Assembly: GCA_016200005.1 (NCBI GenBank)
Contig: JACQFP010000002.1
Coordinates: 1-64,000 of the forward strand
Reading direction: 5' to 3'
Length of the DNA: 64,000 nt
DNA from: Verrucomicrobiota bacterium
GTDB taxonomy: Bacteria; Verrucomicrobiota; Verrucomicrobiia; Limisphaerales; PALSA-1396
The position numbers and the translations under genes are program-made. The notes beneath the pieces are model-generated. The model was not told the DNA's origin, searched no databases, and worked only from the letters and a program-made list of their open reading frames with translations. Position 1 is the stretch's first letter. Each line of letters starts with the position of its first letter. This document shows, in pieces, positions 18,966-27,966 of the stretch.

Positions 18966-20015
18966 TCAAGGCATTTTTTCCCGCGGTTTAAAGGAGGACT
19001 CTTTCGCCAGTTGTTCCCATAACGCGCGTTCGCGCTCTCCGGTTTTCTCCGGCACTTGGATGCATACGACCACGAACAGGTCGCCGCGTCCGCCGCCACG
19101 TTGAGGCAAACCTTGAGCACGGACCCGCAAACGCTGCCCGCTCTGCGTGCCCGACGGGATCTTGATATTCACCCGCCCGCCCAACGTCGGCACGGCCACC
19201 TGTGTGCCGAGCACGGCTTCCCATGGCGCCAATTCCAGATCATGGTAAAGGTGGTCAGCCTCAACTCGATAATCAGGATGTTTCGCCAGGCGCACGTTTA
19301 GGAACAAATCACCCGCTTGGCCGCCGCCAATTCCGGCTTCGCCCCGGCCAGCCAACCGCAGTTGTTGTCCTTCGCGCACGCCAGCAGGAATCTTGACCTG
19401 GTAGTTTTCCGCTTTGGTCTTGTGGCCGCTTCCACCGCAAGTCGCGCAGATATGGCCGTTGAGTTCGCCCCCCCCGTGACAGGATTGGCATGGAACATTT
19501 CGTCGGAGGGAAATCGGACGCGTTGCTCCGTTCACCGCTTCTTCGAGAGTCACGAGAATGTCCGCCTGGACATCCTGCCCGCGCTGCGAAAACTCGCGAA
19601 ACCCGTCTCGGGAACTGGAACGCGATTGACGCGCCCCCGTCGAGCCAAAGAATTGCTCGAAGAAATCGCTAAATCCGGTGCCGCCGAACTGAAACTCAAA
19701 CTCCTCTGACTGCTCACCCCGACCTCCCGATCTCCACGTGCGGCCAGTTTGGCCCCAGCCTGGTGGCGGACGGAACTCCGCGCCCTGTTTCCAGTCGGCG
19801 CCCAACTCGTCGTATTTTTTTCTTTTCGCCGGATCGCCAAGGACTTCATACGCTTCGTTGATCTCCTTGAATTTTTCTTCGGCGGTCGCCTTGTTCTTCG
19901 CCACGTCGGGATGGTACTGCCGCGCCAGTTTGCGAAAAGCCTTGCGAATTTCGTCGTCACTCGCCGTGCGCGGCACCCCCAGACTTTTGTAATAATCCTT
20001 ATATTCAACCGCCAT
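18966..20015 (-). CDS. DnaJ-class co-chaperone with half zinc finger
   Basis: This 349-residue Hsp40 protein has an N-terminal J domain (KDYYKSLGVPRTASDDEIRK, with HPD in ARQYHPDVAK). A Gly/Arg-rich linker to about residue 150 follows, then C-terminal substrate-binding beta domains (VKIPAGVREGQQLRLAGRGE, VNIKIPSGTQSGQRLRVR). Between them are two zinc-finger motifs, CQSCHGGG and CATCGGSG. Classical DnaJ has four and CbpA none, so this is intermediate. It stimulates DnaK. It is downstream of hsp20 on the same strand but separated by a terminator. Confidence 0.93.
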   Translation of the reverse strand: MAVEYKDYYKSLGVPRTASDDEIRKAFRKLARQYHPDVAKNKATAEEKFKEINEAYEVLGDPAKRKKYDELGADWKQGAEFRPPPGWGQTGRTWRSGGRGEQSEEFEFQFGGTGFSDFFEQFFGSTGARQSRSSSRDGFREFSQRGQDVQADILVTLEEAVNGATRPISLRRNVPCQSCHGGGELNGHICATCGGSGHKTKAENYQVKIPAGVREGQQLRLAGRGEAGIGGGQAGDLFLNVRLAKHPDYRVEADHLYHDLELAPWEAVLGTQVAVPTLGGRVNIKIPSGTQSGQRLRVRAQGLPQRGGGRGDLFVVVCIQVPEKTGERERALWEQLAKESSFKPREKMP

Positions 20016-20130
20016 AAGTGTTCACCCAATGCTCTGCGTTCATCAGTTGCGCCGAAGTTACTGTTTGTACCGGGCGCTGTCCATACCGACTGGCAACCCG
20101 GCCACGGACTCAATGCGGTCGTTGAATGAA

Positions 20131-20191
20131 ACAAAAAGCCGATTGCCCTGGCGATGAATGCTTGCGCTCTTCACGCCGTCGGGCAATCGGC
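20131..20191 (-). terminator. Intrinsic terminator after hsp20
   Basis: Read on the minus strand, an 11-bp stem (GCCGATTGCCC with GGGCAATCGGC, arms 20181-20191 and 20138-20148) encloses a 32-nt loop with an inner GGCG/CGCC pairing. It is followed by TTTTTG. It lies 69 bases after the hsp20 stop. Confidence 0.75.
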
Positions 20192-20259
20192 ATCAATATG
20201 TTTTGTCGCTCTCGTTTGGACGCAGGCTTTTGCCGGCGTCAGCGAACGGAGCTATTGCT

Positions 20260-20748
20260 TCAGGCGACTTTGACTTCGACGGCTTTTGGTTTGGCCTTTT
20301 CGTCCTTGGCCAGATGCACCTTTAATACGCCGTCTTTGAATTCTGCGTTGACCTTGGAGGCATCCGCGTCTTCCGGGACGGTAAAGCTTCGTTCGAAGCT
20401 GCCGTAGGCGCGTTCGATGCGATGATATTTGCGGCCCTTATCTTCCTTCTCGTAAGTGCGCTCGCCCGAAATGGTCAACACGCCATTCTCCACGCGCACC
20501 TTGACCTCTTCCTTTTTGATCTCTGGCAGCTCAGCCTTGATGAGGTACTCCTTCTCATCTTCGATGATGTCAACCAGCGGCGCCCATTCGGCGATGGTCA
20601 TCGTCTCTTCCTTGTTTCCGTCCTTGCGGACTGGCGCGCGTCCAAAGAGCGTTCCCAGACGGTTGTGCAGTTCATCGAGTTCACGGAATGGATCCCAGCG
20701 AGTCAAATTATTCAGCGGATCCCGTAGCGTTAACATATTCATAGTCAT
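20260..20748 (-). CDS. Hsp20/alpha-crystallin small heat-shock protein
   Basis: This 162-residue protein holds partly unfolded proteins. The N-terminal arm contains NNLTRWDPFRELDELHNRLG. The alpha-crystallin domain spans about residues 50-145 (EWAPLVDIIEDEKEYLIKAE, GVLTISGERTYEKE, YGSFERSFTVPEDADAS). The C-terminal tail is Lys-rich (AKDEKAKPKAVEVKVA) rather than carrying a clear IXI motif. AAAGGA precedes the start at good spacing. The 260-bp upstream gap (20749-21008) holds an inverted repeat, TTGGGCA/TGCCCAA, near 20779-20804, but no CIRCE element. Confidence 0.95.
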   Translation of the reverse strand: MTMNMLTLRDPLNNLTRWDPFRELDELHNRLGTLFGRAPVRKDGNKEETMTIAEWAPLVDIIEDEKEYLIKAELPEIKKEEVKVRVENGVLTISGERTYEKEDKGRKYHRIERAYGSFERSFTVPEDADASKVNAEFKDGVLKVHLAKDEKAKPKAVEVKVA

Positions 20749-21008
20749 CAGTTCCTTTCTTGGCGGATTGATGTTTTACATTGGGCATGCATCCGCTCTC
20801 TGGCTGCCCAACAATTTGCTTCTCCGAACAAACTGACGGAGAAGCGATCAGCTTGATTGACGGCAAGACGCGTGCCAGACCATGAGCGGGCCATTGCGCC
20901 GCTTAACGCTTTGGAAAATTTCGATTTAAGATGTTTATTAGCCGGAGCAACTGTTTTGATGGAGGCTGAACCGGGAAAGAATTTCACACTGCGTCGTGTC
21001 ACAGTGGC

Positions 21009-21686
21009 TCATCGAGCGCACAGCGACTCCAGGTCGGACAGCGAAGCGATTTGTTGACCTGCAACGGCTGGTGACTTGCGGTCGATCCGAACGGCCCGGA
21101 GCCCGGCGCCCCGCGCCCCTTGAACATCAGCGCTGAGATTGTCTCCGACATGCAAGATCGACCCGGGTGGCAACCCCAGCTTCTTAAGTGCATGTTCAAA
21201 GATTACCGGCGATGGTTTGGCGAAGCCGGCTTCGCAAGAAACGATGACAGTCTCAAAATAATCGGACAATTTCAGTTGCTGCAGCAGCGGTCGCAGGCGC
21301 TCATCCCAATTTGAAATCACAGCCAGCCGCACACCGGCTGTGGCAAGCGCATCCAATGCCGGCAACACGTCGTCAAAAATCCGCCACGCGTCCCCTGTGC
21401 CGAAGCGTTCATATAACTCCGAAAAAAACGTCTCGCTTGCTTTGCCTTGTGTCAGTCCCGTGAAGGTTCTCTCCACCAGAGCCGCCCAGTCTTCGCGCGT
21501 GTGATTGAAGTTTGTTTTCGCCCGCCACGCGGCGCGGAACTGTTCGTTGATGTTTTCCGGTGAAAGATTTTCCACTCCGTGCCGCGCCGCAACCTCGGCA
21601 TAAACATGTCCCACCGACGGCCACGGCTGGATGAGCGTGCCGCCGACGTCGAAGGTCACGGCTTGGATGGCGGAAATTTCAGTCAC
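21009..21686 (-). CDS. HAD superfamily hydrolase, subfamily IA
   Basis: This 225-residue phosphatase-like protein starts at GTG and overlaps the stop of the upstream peptidase gene. HAD motif I is FDVGGTLIQPW, where the second Asp of DxD is Gly, as in some HDHD3/REG-2-like members. Motif II is AVISNWDERL, motif III is the Lys in GFAKPSPVIF, and motif IV is GDNLSADVQGARGAG. The substrate is unknown. Confidence 0.88.
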   Translation of the reverse strand: MTEISAIQAVTFDVGGTLIQPWPSVGHVYAEVAARHGVENLSPENINEQFRAAWRAKTNFNHTREDWAALVERTFTGLTQGKASETFFSELYERFGTGDAWRIFDDVLPALDALATAGVRLAVISNWDERLRPLLQQLKLSDYFETVIVSCEAGFAKPSPVIFEHALKKLGLPPGSILHVGDNLSADVQGARGAGLRAVRIDRKSPAVAGQQIASLSDLESLCAR

Positions 21687-23823
21687 GCGTTTGATCTGAG
21701 AAAGTCACGTTCAACTCCCGCACTAGAAACGCCCATTTGTCAGCGGCTTCGTCGATCAATTTGGTCGTCGGCTTGCCGGCGCCGTGACCGGCGCGCGTCT
21801 CGATGCGGATGAGCACCGGTTTGTTACCGGCCTGGGCGGCTTGCATCGTGGCAGCAAATTTGAAGCTGTGAGCGGGAACGACGCGGTCGTCGTGATCGGC
21901 CGTGGTGATGAGCGTTGCTGGATATTTCGTCCCAGGTTTGATGTTGTGCAACGGGGAGTAAGCAAAAAGTGCTTTGAATTCCTCTGGATCGTCTGCTGAA
22001 CCGTAGTCGGAAGTCCAGCCCCAGCCGATGGTGAACTTGTGAAAGCGCAACATGTCCATCACGCCGACCGCCGGCAGCGCCGCGCCAAATAAATCCGGGC
22101 GTTGCGTCAAACAAGCGCCGACCAGCAGCCCGCCGTTGCTGCCACCGCCAATCGCCAATTTCTTTGCGGAAGTGTATTTGTTGGCGATGAGCCATTCCGC
22201 CGCGGCGATGAAGTCATCGAACACATTTTGCTTTTTCAGTTTCATTCCGGCTTGATGCCATTCCTCGCCGTATTCCCCGCCACCGCGCAGGTTGGGCATC
22301 GCATAAACGCCGCCCATTTCCATCCAGACAAGGTTGGCGACGGAGAAGTTCGGCGTCAGACTGATGTCGAAACCGCCGTAACCATAGAGGTAGGTGGGAT
22401 TCTGGCCGTCGAGCTTCAAGCCGCGCTTGTGCGTGATGAACATCGGCACGCGCGTGCCGTCTTTGCTTTGATAAAACACCTGTTTCGTTTCGTAATCGGC
22501 GGGATTAAAATCCACCTTTGGCTGACGAAACAACGTGCTCGTGCCGTTGACCATGTCGTAGCCATAAACCGTGCCGGGCGTCGTGAAGCTCGTGAATGAG
22601 TAAAAGGTCTCCGCGTCCTTGCGCTTGCCGCCGAAGCCGCCGGCGCTGCCCAGGCCGGGCAATTCCACTTGCCGGACGAACCGGCCATCGCGCGCGAACA
22701 CTTTCACTTCACTGCGGGCATCCTTGAGATAAGACACGACCAATTGATCGTTAATCAGGCTGGCGCTCTGAAGTCGGTCGCTGGTTTGCGGGACGATTTC
22801 TTTCCAGCTCGCCCGCGCCGGTTGCGTGATGTCGATGACGATGATGCGTCCGCGCGGCGCATTCAGGTCAGTGCGGAAATAAAACACGCCATCCACGTTG
22901 TCGATGAAATCGTACGAGGCGTCAAAGTCATTGAGCAACTCCACGACCGGAGCGTCCGGCGTTTGCAGTTTCTTGTAGAAAACGCGGTTGCGTGTGTTGC
23001 TTCCCTTCCAGACCGAGATGATCAGATACTTCCCGTCGTCGGTAACGCCACCGCCGAAGCCCCATTCCTTCTGGTCGGGTCGTTGATAGACGAGAACGTC
23101 TTCAGCCTGCGCACTGCCGAGTCGATGGTAGTAAAGTTTTTGGAAATAGTTCACCCCCTTGAGCTCGTTGGTCTTGGCCGGCTCGTCGTAGCGACTGTAG
23201 AAAAACCCCTTGCCGTCCTTCGTCCACGATGCGCCGGAAAATTTTACCCATTTGATATCGTCGGATAAATCGGTGGCGGTGACGACGTCGCGCACTCTCC
23301 ATTCCTGCCAATCCGAACCGGCCTTCGAAATGCCGTAAGCCATCAATCTGCCGTCGTCGCTGATGGCGTAACCACTGAGCGCGACCGTGCCGTCGGCGGA
23401 AAGTTTGTTGGGATCGAGAAACACGGTCGGCGTATCGTCCAGCGAAGTCATGGTATAAAGCACGCTCTGGTTTTGCAGGCCGTCGTTCTTGGTAAAAAAG
23501 TAGCGCCCACCTTCCTTGAACGGCACTCCGTAACGCTCGAAATTCCAAAGTCGCGTCAGACGTTGTTTGATGGCCGTGCGTTCAGGAATCTTTTCGAGAT
23601 AACCAAACGTGACTTTGTTTTGGGCCTCGATCCATGCCTTGGTCGCCGCCGAGTTGTCATCTTCCAGCCAACGATAGGGATCGGCGACCTTCGTGTCGTG
23701 ATAGTCATCGACCTGGTTGGTTCTTGCGGTGATCGGATACTGGACGGGCGGCGCAACATGAGCACAGCTACCCAGCAGGGACGCGCTGGCGACGAACAAA
23801 CAAACCCGGAAAGCCGGAATCAT
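21679..23823 (-). CDS. Prolyl oligopeptidase family serine peptidase (S9A), lipoprotein
   Basis: This 714-residue enzyme cleaves peptides after proline. The signal sequence MIPAFRVCLFVASASLLGSC ends in a lipobox, so the protein is probably lipid-anchored in the cell envelope. A seven-bladed propeller region follows to about residue 430, then the alpha/beta-hydrolase domain. Catalytic residues are Ser in GGGSNGGLLVGA, Asp in TTADHDDRVVPAHS and His in IETRAGHGAGKP. ATG 23823 places the signal peptide at the N terminus, although the frame is open to 23859. It overlaps the downstream HAD gene by eight bases. Confidence 0.94.
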   Translation of the reverse strand: MIPAFRVCLFVASASLLGSCAHVAPPVQYPITARTNQVDDYHDTKVADPYRWLEDDNSAATKAWIEAQNKVTFGYLEKIPERTAIKQRLTRLWNFERYGVPFKEGGRYFFTKNDGLQNQSVLYTMTSLDDTPTVFLDPNKLSADGTVALSGYAISDDGRLMAYGISKAGSDWQEWRVRDVVTATDLSDDIKWVKFSGASWTKDGKGFFYSRYDEPAKTNELKGVNYFQKLYYHRLGSAQAEDVLVYQRPDQKEWGFGGGVTDDGKYLIISVWKGSNTRNRVFYKKLQTPDAPVVELLNDFDASYDFIDNVDGVFYFRTDLNAPRGRIIVIDITQPARASWKEIVPQTSDRLQSASLINDQLVVSYLKDARSEVKVFARDGRFVRQVELPGLGSAGGFGGKRKDAETFYSFTSFTTPGTVYGYDMVNGTSTLFRQPKVDFNPADYETKQVFYQSKDGTRVPMFITHKRGLKLDGQNPTYLYGYGGFDISLTPNFSVANLVWMEMGGVYAMPNLRGGGEYGEEWHQAGMKLKKQNVFDDFIAAAEWLIANKYTSAKKLAIGGGSNGGLLVGACLTQRPDLFGAALPAVGVMDMLRFHKFTIGWGWTSDYGSADDPEEFKALFAYSPLHNIKPGTKYPATLITTADHDDRVVPAHSFKFAATMQAAQAGNKPVLIRIETRAGHGAGKPTTKLIDEAADKWAFLVRELNVTFSDQTRD

Positions 23824-23940
23824 ATTGCCTAGAATGCGAGCAAGCTCCGACGGCGTCAAAGTGTTTCAATTTCGGCGGGGCGTAATTCAACCGCGAACTC
23901 TTGTGCTTTAGTTTTACGCCGCATCGTTTAACCTGCCGAC

Positions 23941-24852
23941 ATGCGCGTGTTGATTGCCGGCTGTGGGTACGTCGGGCTGCCGCTGGGAACGGAACTACTC
24001 AGACAAGGGCACGAGGTGTTTGGCGTGCGCCGCGCGAACGCCGCCGCGGCGGAGCTTAAGGCGGCGGGGATTCAAGCGCTCATCGCGGACATCACCAAGC
24101 CGGAGGAACTGGTCAGGCTGCCCGGTCCGTTCGACTGGGTGGTGAATTGCGTCTCTTCGTCGAAAGGCCGCGTCGAAGAATATCGACAGGTTTATCTCAA
24201 CGGCACTCGCAATTTGATCGAGTGGCTGTCGGCGTTGCCGCCGAGGAAATTTGTCTATACCAGCAGCACCAGCGTCTATGGGCAAACGGACGGTTCGGCG
24301 GTCAAGGAAAGCAGCCCGGTCGAACCCGCCAGCGAAACGGGCAAAGTGTTGGTGGACGCGGAAAAACTGTTGCTCGACGCGGCGCGGCAGAAACAATTTC
24401 CCGCCATAGTTTTGCGAGTTGCCGGTATTTACGGGCCGGAGCGCGGTCATTTGTTTCAGCAATACTTGAAGAACGAGGCGAAGATCGAAGGCCAAGGCGA
24501 GCGCATCCTCAACATGATTCATCGTGATGATCTGGTGGGAATCATCTTCGCGGCGTTGAAGAATGGTCGTCCCGGCGAAATCTACAACGCCGTGGATGAC
24601 GAACCGGTGGCGCAGATTCATTTCTTCCGCTGGCTGTCCGAGACGCTGGGTAAATCGATGCCGCCTCTCGCCGCCGAAACTGACAAACCCGGACGCAAAC
24701 GCGGCCTGACGAACAAGAAGGTGCAGAACCGCAAATTGAAGATGGAGCTGGGCTACCAGTTCAAGTATCCGACGTTCCGTCAGGGATACACCGCGGAGAT
24801 TCAACGATTGGATGAGGCCGGGCAGTTGAGAATTGAACCGGAGCCAAGATGA
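23941..24852 (+). CDS. NAD-dependent epimerase/dehydratase, YeeZ-like
   Basis: This 303-residue extended short-chain dehydrogenase-like protein has the nucleotide motif IAGCGYVGLPLG, followed by VVNCVSSSKG, YTSSTSVYGQTDG and VLRVAGIYGPERGHL. The usual YxxxK catalytic pair is not in the standard form: ETGKVLVDAEK occupies that place, as in YeeZ-type members. Function may be binding rather than classic epimerisation. It begins a plus-strand run with proC and the permease. Confidence 0.88.
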   Translation: MRVLIAGCGYVGLPLGTELLRQGHEVFGVRRANAAAAELKAAGIQALIADITKPEELVRLPGPFDWVVNCVSSSKGRVEEYRQVYLNGTRNLIEWLSALPPRKFVYTSSTSVYGQTDGSAVKESSPVEPASETGKVLVDAEKLLLDAARQKQFPAIVLRVAGIYGPERGHLFQQYLKNEAKIEGQGERILNMIHRDDLVGIIFAALKNGRPGEIYNAVDDEPVAQIHFFRWLSETLGKSMPPLAAETDKPGRKRGLTNKKVQNRKLKMELGYQFKYPTFRQGYTAEIQRLDEAGQLRIEPEPR

Positions 24853-24882
24853 GGAACAAGTTCTGAACACGTCAGCGAAATG

Positions 24883-24957
24883 GTAGCCGACGACGTCAGG
24901 AGACGGAACCGCTTGCGTTTTTACCCCGAAATCCCAACCCCTTACGTCGGTGGCTAC
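24883..24957. repeat. Imperfect inverted repeat of the GTAGCC family
   Basis: The left arm GTAGCCGACGACGTCAGG (24883-24900) and right arm CCTTACGTCGGTGGCTAC (24940-24957) are about 15/18 complementary. They enclose 39 bp between the epimerase and proC. A related single arm lies at 11792-11813. Confidence 0.6.
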
Positions 24958-25033
24958 GTCGCCAGGCTGTTGCCTGAGTGCGCGAGCTTGAATTTGCCTT
25001 TCGCCCGTCCGGTTGAGCTGCTACAACTCGCCC

Positions 25034-25849
25034 ATGCCTGCAAGACTTACAATCGGGTTTCTCGGCGCGGGAAAAATGGGCACGGCGCTTGCCAGAGGAT
25101 TCATTCGCGCCGGCCTCGTCACGCCACGACAGATCATCGCCAGCGATCCCTTGCCCGCCGCGCGCGCGGCCTTCGGCAAGGAAACCGGCGCGCGCATCGT
25201 ATCCAACAACGCCAAAGTCACCGAGTATGCCAGCGTCCTCGTCCTCGCCACGAAGCCCGATCAAACCGGCGCCGCGCTCGGTGAAATCCGCGACCGCTTC
25301 ACGCCGCGCCATCTGCTCATCTCCATCGCTGCGGGTGTGCCGATTGCCAAACTCGAATCCGCGTTGCCGCCGCGCGCGCGTGTCATTCGCGTCATGCCCA
25401 ACACGCCGGCGCTGGTTGGTGCCTCGGCCACCGGCTTCGCGCTCGGCAAAAACGCCACCCGCTTCGACGGCGAGCTCGCGCGGCGACTTTTCTCTGCCGT
25501 GGGTGTGGCGTTCCCGCTCAAAGAATCGTTGCTCGACGCGGTGACCGGCTTGAGCGGCAGCGGGCCGGCCTATGTTTACCTGATGATTGAAGGCTTGAGC
25601 GATGGCGGCGTGGCGGCGGGCTTGCCGCGCGACGTGGCGACGAAGCTGGCGGCGCAGACGGTTTTGGGCGGCGCGAAAATGGTTTTGGAAACGGGCCAGC
25701 ATCCGGGCGCGCTCAAGGACATGGTAACGAGTCCCGGCGGAACGACCATTGAAGGGCTTCATGAATTGGAGAAGGGCAAGGTCCGGGCCGCGTTGATGAA
25801 TGCTGTGCGCGCCGCGACGGAGAAATCAAAGAAGCTTGGACAAGCATGA
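25034..25849 (+). CDS. proC: Pyrroline-5-carboxylate reductase
   Basis: This 271-residue enzyme makes the last step of proline synthesis, reducing pyrroline-5-carboxylate with NAD(P)H. It has the Rossmann motif IGFLGAGKMGTALARGFI, then VMPNTPALVGASATGFALG and the C-terminal signature ALKDMVTSPGGTTIEGLHEL. DAVTGLSGSGPAYVYLMIE forms the dimer/active-site helix. ATG 25034 is chosen because the family begins right at the fold; the frame extends 21 bases further upstream. Confidence 0.96.
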   Translation: MPARLTIGFLGAGKMGTALARGFIRAGLVTPRQIIASDPLPAARAAFGKETGARIVSNNAKVTEYASVLVLATKPDQTGAALGEIRDRFTPRHLLISIAAGVPIAKLESALPPRARVIRVMPNTPALVGASATGFALGKNATRFDGELARRLFSAVGVAFPLKESLLDAVTGLSGSGPAYVYLMIEGLSDGGVAAGLPRDVATKLAAQTVLGGAKMVLETGQHPGALKDMVTSPGGTTIEGLHELEKGKVRAALMNAVRAATEKSKKLGQA

Positions 25850-25854
25850 TGCAA

Positions 25855-25986
25855 ATCCGAAACCCGAAATCCGAAATCCGAAGGATGCCTGAGATTCGAA
25901 ATCCGAATCCTCGGACCGGGTGGAAATCTTTTCGGCCTTCGGGCTTCGGACTTCTTTCGGATTTCGGATTTCGGGCTTCGGATTTC
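25855..25986. repeat. Hairpin of tandem CCGAAAT heptamers
   Basis: The left arm contains repeated CCGAAAT units (CCCGAAATCCGAAATCCGAA). The right arm contains complementary TTTCGGA units (TTTCGGATTTCGGATTTCGG), with a degenerate centre. It fills the proC-permease gap and ends nine bases before the permease start. A relative lies at 55589-55728. Confidence 0.85.
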
Positions 25987-25994
25987 ACTCGCTC

Positions 25995-27245
25995 ATGAAC
26001 TTCCCTCCCCCAACCGAAAAACAAGCCCGCATCATCTGGCTGTCGCTCACCGGGCTTGCGGCGGCGCTGATCGTCGCGCTGATTGTGGCCGCCGTCTGGG
26101 GGCTGGGCCGCATCTTGAACGTGCTGTCGTCGGTGATCTGGCCGCTCGCGGTGGCGGGCGTGCTCGCGTATTTGCTCGATCCAGTCGTGGATTTGCTTCA
26201 ACGGAAAGGCGTGCCGCGTGTGCGTGCGATCATCGTCGTTTTCCTGGCGGCGTTGTTGATTATCCTGGGGTTGCTCGCGAGCGTCGTGCCGCAATTGGTC
26301 GTCGAGTCTCAGGAACTTGGCCGCAAGATTCCCGGCTACACTCAGCGCTTGGAGAAAAAGGTCGAGACGCTGATCAGTCATCCGCCCGCATGGCTACAAC
26401 GCTTCCTGCCGAAACAATCATCAGCAAACGTGGAAACGCCGTCCGCCACCAGCACGAACGCTGAACCGGCCGCCCTCGCCGCCGCGCCATCGGAAACGAA
26501 TGCCCCGCAGTCCATCACACCGGACAAATCTCCGCCGCCTCCAGTCATCGACAAGGCAACTCTGGCGTCCGCCACAGACTGGTTGACGAAAGCATTGCCC
26601 ATTCTCGGCAAACGATTGTCGCAGGTCGTCTCCTACATCGGCTCCTGGTTTGGTGTGATTGCTGGGTTGGCGTTGATTCCCATCTACGCGTTTTATTTCC
26701 TGCTGGAAAAGAGCGGCATCGAGTCGAAGTGGACGGACTATCTGCCGGTGCACGATTCCAAATTCAAAGACGAACTCGTTTTCATTCTGAACTCAATAAA
26801 CGACTACCTCATTGCATTTTTTCGCGGTCAGGTGCTCGTGGCGATTTGCGACGGGATTCTTTACACCATCGGCTTTACGATCATCGGGCTGCCGTATTCC
26901 GTCCTCATCGGTGTGATGGCGACGTTTCTCACCATCATTCCCTTTCTGGGCGCGATCACGACGTGCGTGACGGCGCTGGTCATCGCGCTGGTGGCGTTTG
27001 GCGACTGGCAACATCCGTTGGGGGTGCTGCTCGTGGTCGGCATCGTGCAGGCGCTGGAGGGCACGGTGATCCAGCCGAAGATCATGGGCGACCGCGTGGG
27101 ATTGCATCCCGTTAGCATCATCGTCGCACTCATGGTTGGCACGACACTGTTGGGCGGCATCCTCGGCGGCATCCTGGCGATTCCGCTGACGGCGGCGCTG
27201 CGGGTGATCATGTTCCGATATGTGTGGAAGAAACGCGAAATCTGA
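25995..27245 (+). CDS. AI-2E family transporter (PerM/YdiK-like permease)
   Basis: This 416-residue polytopic membrane protein of the AI-2 exporter/PerM family has N-terminal helices (LTGLAAALIVALIVAAVWGL and the following VIWPLAVAGVLAYLLDPVVD). A variable Ala/Pro-rich loop about residues 130-190 is unusually long, and the conserved C-terminal helix cluster follows (YSVLIGVMATFLTIIPFLGA, QALEGTVIQPKIMGDRVGLH). Start ATG 25995 follows the heptamer repeat; the longer frame would be translated repeat. The substrate is not predictable. Confidence 0.92.
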   Translation: MNFPPPTEKQARIIWLSLTGLAAALIVALIVAAVWGLGRILNVLSSVIWPLAVAGVLAYLLDPVVDLLQRKGVPRVRAIIVVFLAALLIILGLLASVVPQLVVESQELGRKIPGYTQRLEKKVETLISHPPAWLQRFLPKQSSANVETPSATSTNAEPAALAAAPSETNAPQSITPDKSPPPPVIDKATLASATDWLTKALPILGKRLSQVVSYIGSWFGVIAGLALIPIYAFYFLLEKSGIESKWTDYLPVHDSKFKDELVFILNSINDYLIAFFRGQVLVAICDGILYTIGFTIIGLPYSVLIGVMATFLTIIPFLGAITTCVTALVIALVAFGDWQHPLGVLLVVGIVQALEGTVIQPKIMGDRVGLHPVSIIVALMVGTTLLGGILGGILAIPLTAALRVIMFRYVWKKREI

Positions 27246-27257
27246 AATCGTTCGATT

Positions 27258-27935
27258 ATGACAACGGCGCTTGTGCTGATCGCTCTGATGGCTGTTGTTT
27301 GCCTAACCACCTTGATTGGAGGCGTGCTATTTTTGATCGGGTTGTTCAGGAAGAAACGGGCGTTCAAGCGGATGGGTGCTCTCCTCGGCGTCGCATCAAT
27401 ATTTGTTCTCGCGGGCTGTCTCATCTATGCGTCGGCAAAAGTCTTCAACAAACTGAAGAGCACCAATCCCCAAAAGATCTGGGAAGCCACTGTAAATGCA
27501 GCTTTTGATGACACGGCCATTCGGCCTTCTGATCCCGCACAAGCCAAGCAAATACTAAGTGGAAAGCTGGGCAAGACAAACTTTCTTGAACGGGCCAATG
27601 TTCAAGGTGTGTGGGTTGATGCAGCTTTTCTTTCCTATGGGTATTTTCTTTATGTCGCAGACGAGAAGGAACTCTTAAGCGCTGTCGCCACGGCGCCGGT
27701 CGATCCGTCATTTCAGCTAATATCAGACGAAATCTGTAAAGAAGCGTCTTGGGCTGAATGCGAGGACAGCCTGATGTACCCGAAAGGCCCACAGCGCAAT
27801 TTGCCCGGTTGGACACCTGAAGCAGTGGTCGAGAAACGCTGCTATCGCTGTCTGCGTTGTCCGTGGTCGCACACAATACTGATAGATGGGAAGACCGGGC
27901 AGGTATATCATTCGATAAGCGAAATACGGGAGTAA
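27258..27935 (+). CDS. Membrane-anchored protein of unknown function
   Basis: This 225-residue protein has two N-terminal membrane helices (ALVLIALMAVVCLTTLIGGV and MGALLGVASIFVLAGCLIYA) and a globular domain of about 150 residues. Near the C terminus are paired cysteines (KRCYRCLRCPWSHTILID), possibly a metal site or disulfides. It starts 12 bases after the permease, so an operon is likely. No family is recognised. Confidence 0.75.
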   Translation: MTTALVLIALMAVVCLTTLIGGVLFLIGLFRKKRAFKRMGALLGVASIFVLAGCLIYASAKVFNKLKSTNPQKIWEATVNAAFDDTAIRPSDPAQAKQILSGKLGKTNFLERANVQGVWVDAAFLSYGYFLYVADEKELLSAVATAPVDPSFQLISDEICKEASWAECEDSLMYPKGPQRNLPGWTPEAVVEKRCYRCLRCPWSHTILIDGKTGQVYHSISEIRE

Positions 27936-27966
27936 TGCGTTGCGATGTGCCTTACGCTTGCGGCAT

